Positions 62,495 to 64,000 of a DNA stretch of 64,000 nt are shown here, one piece after another. The notes under the pieces were generated by a model that was not told where the DNA came from, did no database searches, and worked only from the letters and a program-made list of their open reading frames with translations. The first letter of the stretch is position 1. Each line of letters begins with the position of its first letter. The stretch spans positions 496,001 through 560,000 of the forward strand of contig CAVWMN010000010.1 of NCBI GenBank assembly GCA_963756115.1, written 5' to 3'. The position numbers and the translations under genes are program-made. This stretch comes from JTS-RE37 sp963756115. Its GTDB lineage: Bacteria > Bacteroidota > Bacteroidia > Flavobacteriales > Flavobacteriaceae.

Positions 62495-63652
62495 TTAATC
62501 ACTGGTTTCCAAAGATTCAAAAACTACTGCTAGCAATTCCTCCACCAGTTCATGTCTTAACTGAGGGCCATCGGCAGACCTGCTCTGATTGTTGAGCATG
62601 GCAATACTGACTTTACTACCGGGTTCAAAGAACATGGCTGACCCATACCCCCTCATACCGCCGGTATGTCCCCATAGGGTCCTGCCGGCATATGTATTCC
62701 GGCGTACCCCAAGGCCGTATCCTGTAAAAACCGGATCAGGAATGTCATAATAGGAGGTCATCATTTTTTGTCTTGACTCTAAAGAAATGGCTTCGCCATC
62801 GTATAAATGCTGCGCCCATAGGGAGAGGTCAGATGCAGTTGAAAATATATCAGCAGCGCAGTAAAAGACACTGTGATATGCGGCCCGATACTGATCTGAA
62901 ATATCTTCCAGGGTACCATTTCCATCGGAGTCCCTCCATGGAGCGGCAATAGGACCGACTATATGCTCATTTGCCCCAAAATAGATAGCATTTAACCCTA
63001 AAGGACTCCAGAATTTTTCCCGCATCACTTCCCCTGCAGGTTTTTGGGTTACCGCTTCGATAATGAGGCCTAATAGCAGATAATTGGCATTGGAATACTC
63101 GTGAGTAGTTCCTGGAAAATTGATCGGTTCCAGAATGTAACCCGCCACCTCCAAAGTCGGAACGGGGGTATCTAAGTTGCCCTCAACCCTTGTCCAGAGT
63201 GCATCGGTGAAATAATCGTTCAACCCAGAAAAGTGGGCCAATAGCTGAAAGATGGTAATAGATTCGTCCACATTTGGGGAATTCAGCGTAATCCAGTCCC
63301 CGATCGTATCGTCCAGAGTCAGTAGCTCTTCATCCACAAGCTTCATAATGGTTGCAGCCACAGCGGTTTTAGTAATACTGGCAATGCCAAACCGCATACT
63401 TTTATTAATCGGTTGATTAAGGGTGGAAATGCCTCCACTTAGATTCCATCGTTCTTCGCTTCCCACCCGGATAGAAACTGATACCCCAACAAGCTTATCG
63501 GCGTCATTTCCTACTTTTTCGTCAATGATCGACTGTAGCCGCTCTCCGGTTGAGACCTCCGGCGGATCCGGCGGGTTATCATCCTTTGAGCAACCACCGA
63601 TAAATACAAACAATAAGAGGGATATTGAAACTATAATAACTGACTTCATCAC
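62495..63652 (-). CDS. Serine hydrolase lipoprotein, class C beta-lactamase fold
   Basis: 385 residues. Lipobox ends in FIGGCSK. Catalytic motifs of the beta-lactamase/DD-peptidase fold: Ser92-x-x-Lys95 (ASITK), Tyr186-Ser-Asn188 (EYSNAN) and His329-Thr-Gly-Gly (GHTGGMRG) in place of KTG. The HTGG form is typical of esterases and D-aminopeptidase-like enzymes rather than drug-resistance AmpC. It probably trims cell-wall peptides or cleaves esters in the periplasm. Single gene. Confidence 0.9.
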   Translation of the reverse strand: MMKSVIIVSISLLLFVFIGGCSKDDNPPDPPEVSTGERLQSIIDEKVGNDADKLVGVSVSIRVGSEERWNLSGGISTLNQPINKSMRFGIASITKTAVAATIMKLVDEELLTLDDTIGDWITLNSPNVDESITIFQLLAHFSGLNDYFTDALWTRVEGNLDTPVPTLEVAGYILEPINFPGTTHEYSNANYLLLGLIIEAVTQKPAGEVMREKFWSPLGLNAIYFGANEHIVGPIAAPWRDSDGNGTLEDISDQYRAAYHSVFYCAADIFSTASDLSLWAQHLYDGEAISLESRQKMMTSYYDIPDPVFTGYGLGVRRNTYAGRTLWGHTGGMRGYGSAMFFEPGSKVSIAMLNNQSRSADGPQLRHELVEELLAVVFESLETSD

Positions 63653-64000
63653 TAATTTTGTTTAACATTTGAATACTAAACCATTCATAATTTAGGCATA
63701 AATGGTGGATTGGGGTGTGTACAATTTACCATTTTGATATGAGACGGATTCAGACAGGTATATGGGTAGATCAATGAGGTAGATCATCCTTAGGGAGATT
63801 AGCGGGTCCTACGATTGAAATCGTCTCAGTAATTTTATATAATGGCAGCTAAAATTCACGACTTATATTGTAATTTTAGAAAAGTGAATCTTAAGCAGCA
63901 AAAAGGATTTTCAACTTATTGGATTTCCCACCTACGGCCCCGGCCACAACATGAATTTTTAAAATGATTTTTGCAGAGGTTATCCGTATTTGATAGCAGA
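63653..64000. other. Intergenic region to the window end
   Basis: About 350 bp, A/T-rich, no gene or clear promoter. It has an 8-bp direct repeat GTAGATCA (63766-63773 and 63779-63786). Confidence 0.5.

Noticed and set aside
62495..63652. Antibiotic-resistance beta-lactamase
   Set aside because: The KTG motif is replaced by HTGG, and the protein is a lipoprotein of the general serine hydrolase group; no basis for a resistance claim.

Overview
The window is a stretch of chromosome from a member of the Bacteroidota, most likely a marine Flavobacteriaceae (genus not resolved). The signs are: -7 boxes of the Bacteroidota type (TAnnTTTG) instead of sigma70 -10 boxes, few clear Shine-Dalgarno sites, and many signal peptides ending in AQ. 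The gene families also fit: DUF1080 lipoproteins, sortilin/BNR-repeat proteins, LytS/LytTR pairs, TPR adenylate cyclases, and AraC regulators fused to sensor domains. GC content looks to be in the mid-40s percent, dipping around 34.7-36.2 kb. I see no rRNA, tRNA, CRISPR array, insertion sequence, integrase or phage gene.

Layout. 1-11.7 kb is mixed metabolism and repair: a BNR-repeat protein cut by the window edge, a stand-alone lpxD, an AraC/MGMT DNA-repair protein, a PLP decarboxylase, an EamA exporter, a PurD-like ATP-grasp ligase coupled to a GNAT acetyltransferase, a DUF1080 protein and an alcohol dehydrogenase. 11.7-17.2 kb has a GEVED-like lipoprotein, an AraC regulator with a dead cyclase-like domain, an acidic tandem-repeat exported protein and a LytS/LytTR two-component system. 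17.1-24.0 kb holds redox genes: an MDR reductase, an amidohydrolase-TPR fusion, and a Crp/Fnr-type regulator followed by an ABM protein, an Old Yellow Enzyme, OsmC and an alcohol dehydrogenase, which looks like an electrophile or peroxide defence cluster. 24.1-28.5 kb (minus strand) is a five-gene operon for an oxidised sugar: DUF1080 lipoprotein, HPS/KGPDC-type decarboxylase or aldolase, MDR dehydrogenase, SDR and a TIM-barrel epimerase. Divergent from it is a regulator built as DUF4242 + dead cyclase + AraC, followed by a flavin oxidase and a periplasmic cupin.

32.3-38.1 kb is the most unusual part. Two membrane-anchored TPR adenylate cyclases, with all catalytic residues intact, are each preceded directly by a small exported protein. 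The small proteins (three in all) share a beta-rich fold pattern and a C-terminal (I/V)DPK(L/I) signature that resembles the AidA/PixA inclusion-body family. I propose a signalling module in which the small protein acts on the periplasmic TPR domain to control cAMP synthesis.

38.3-44.6 kb is a copper-handling operon: a DUF3347/HMA protein, an HMA-AraC sensor-regulator, a CopA-type ATPase with two CPMH-type metal-binding modules, and a multicopper oxidase fused to a CopB-like barrel. 44.6-64 kb is mixed: a pseudouridine synthase, a DUF4386 membrane protein, a second PLP decarboxylase next to an amino-acid permease, a MarR regulator, a fasciclin lipoprotein, a probable frameshifted pseudogene, a peroxiredoxin-like protein, an exported TIM-barrel epimerase, an SLC12-like transporter, a second BNR-repeat protein, a small barrel protein, a polytopic membrane protein and a class-C beta-lactamase-like lipoprotein.
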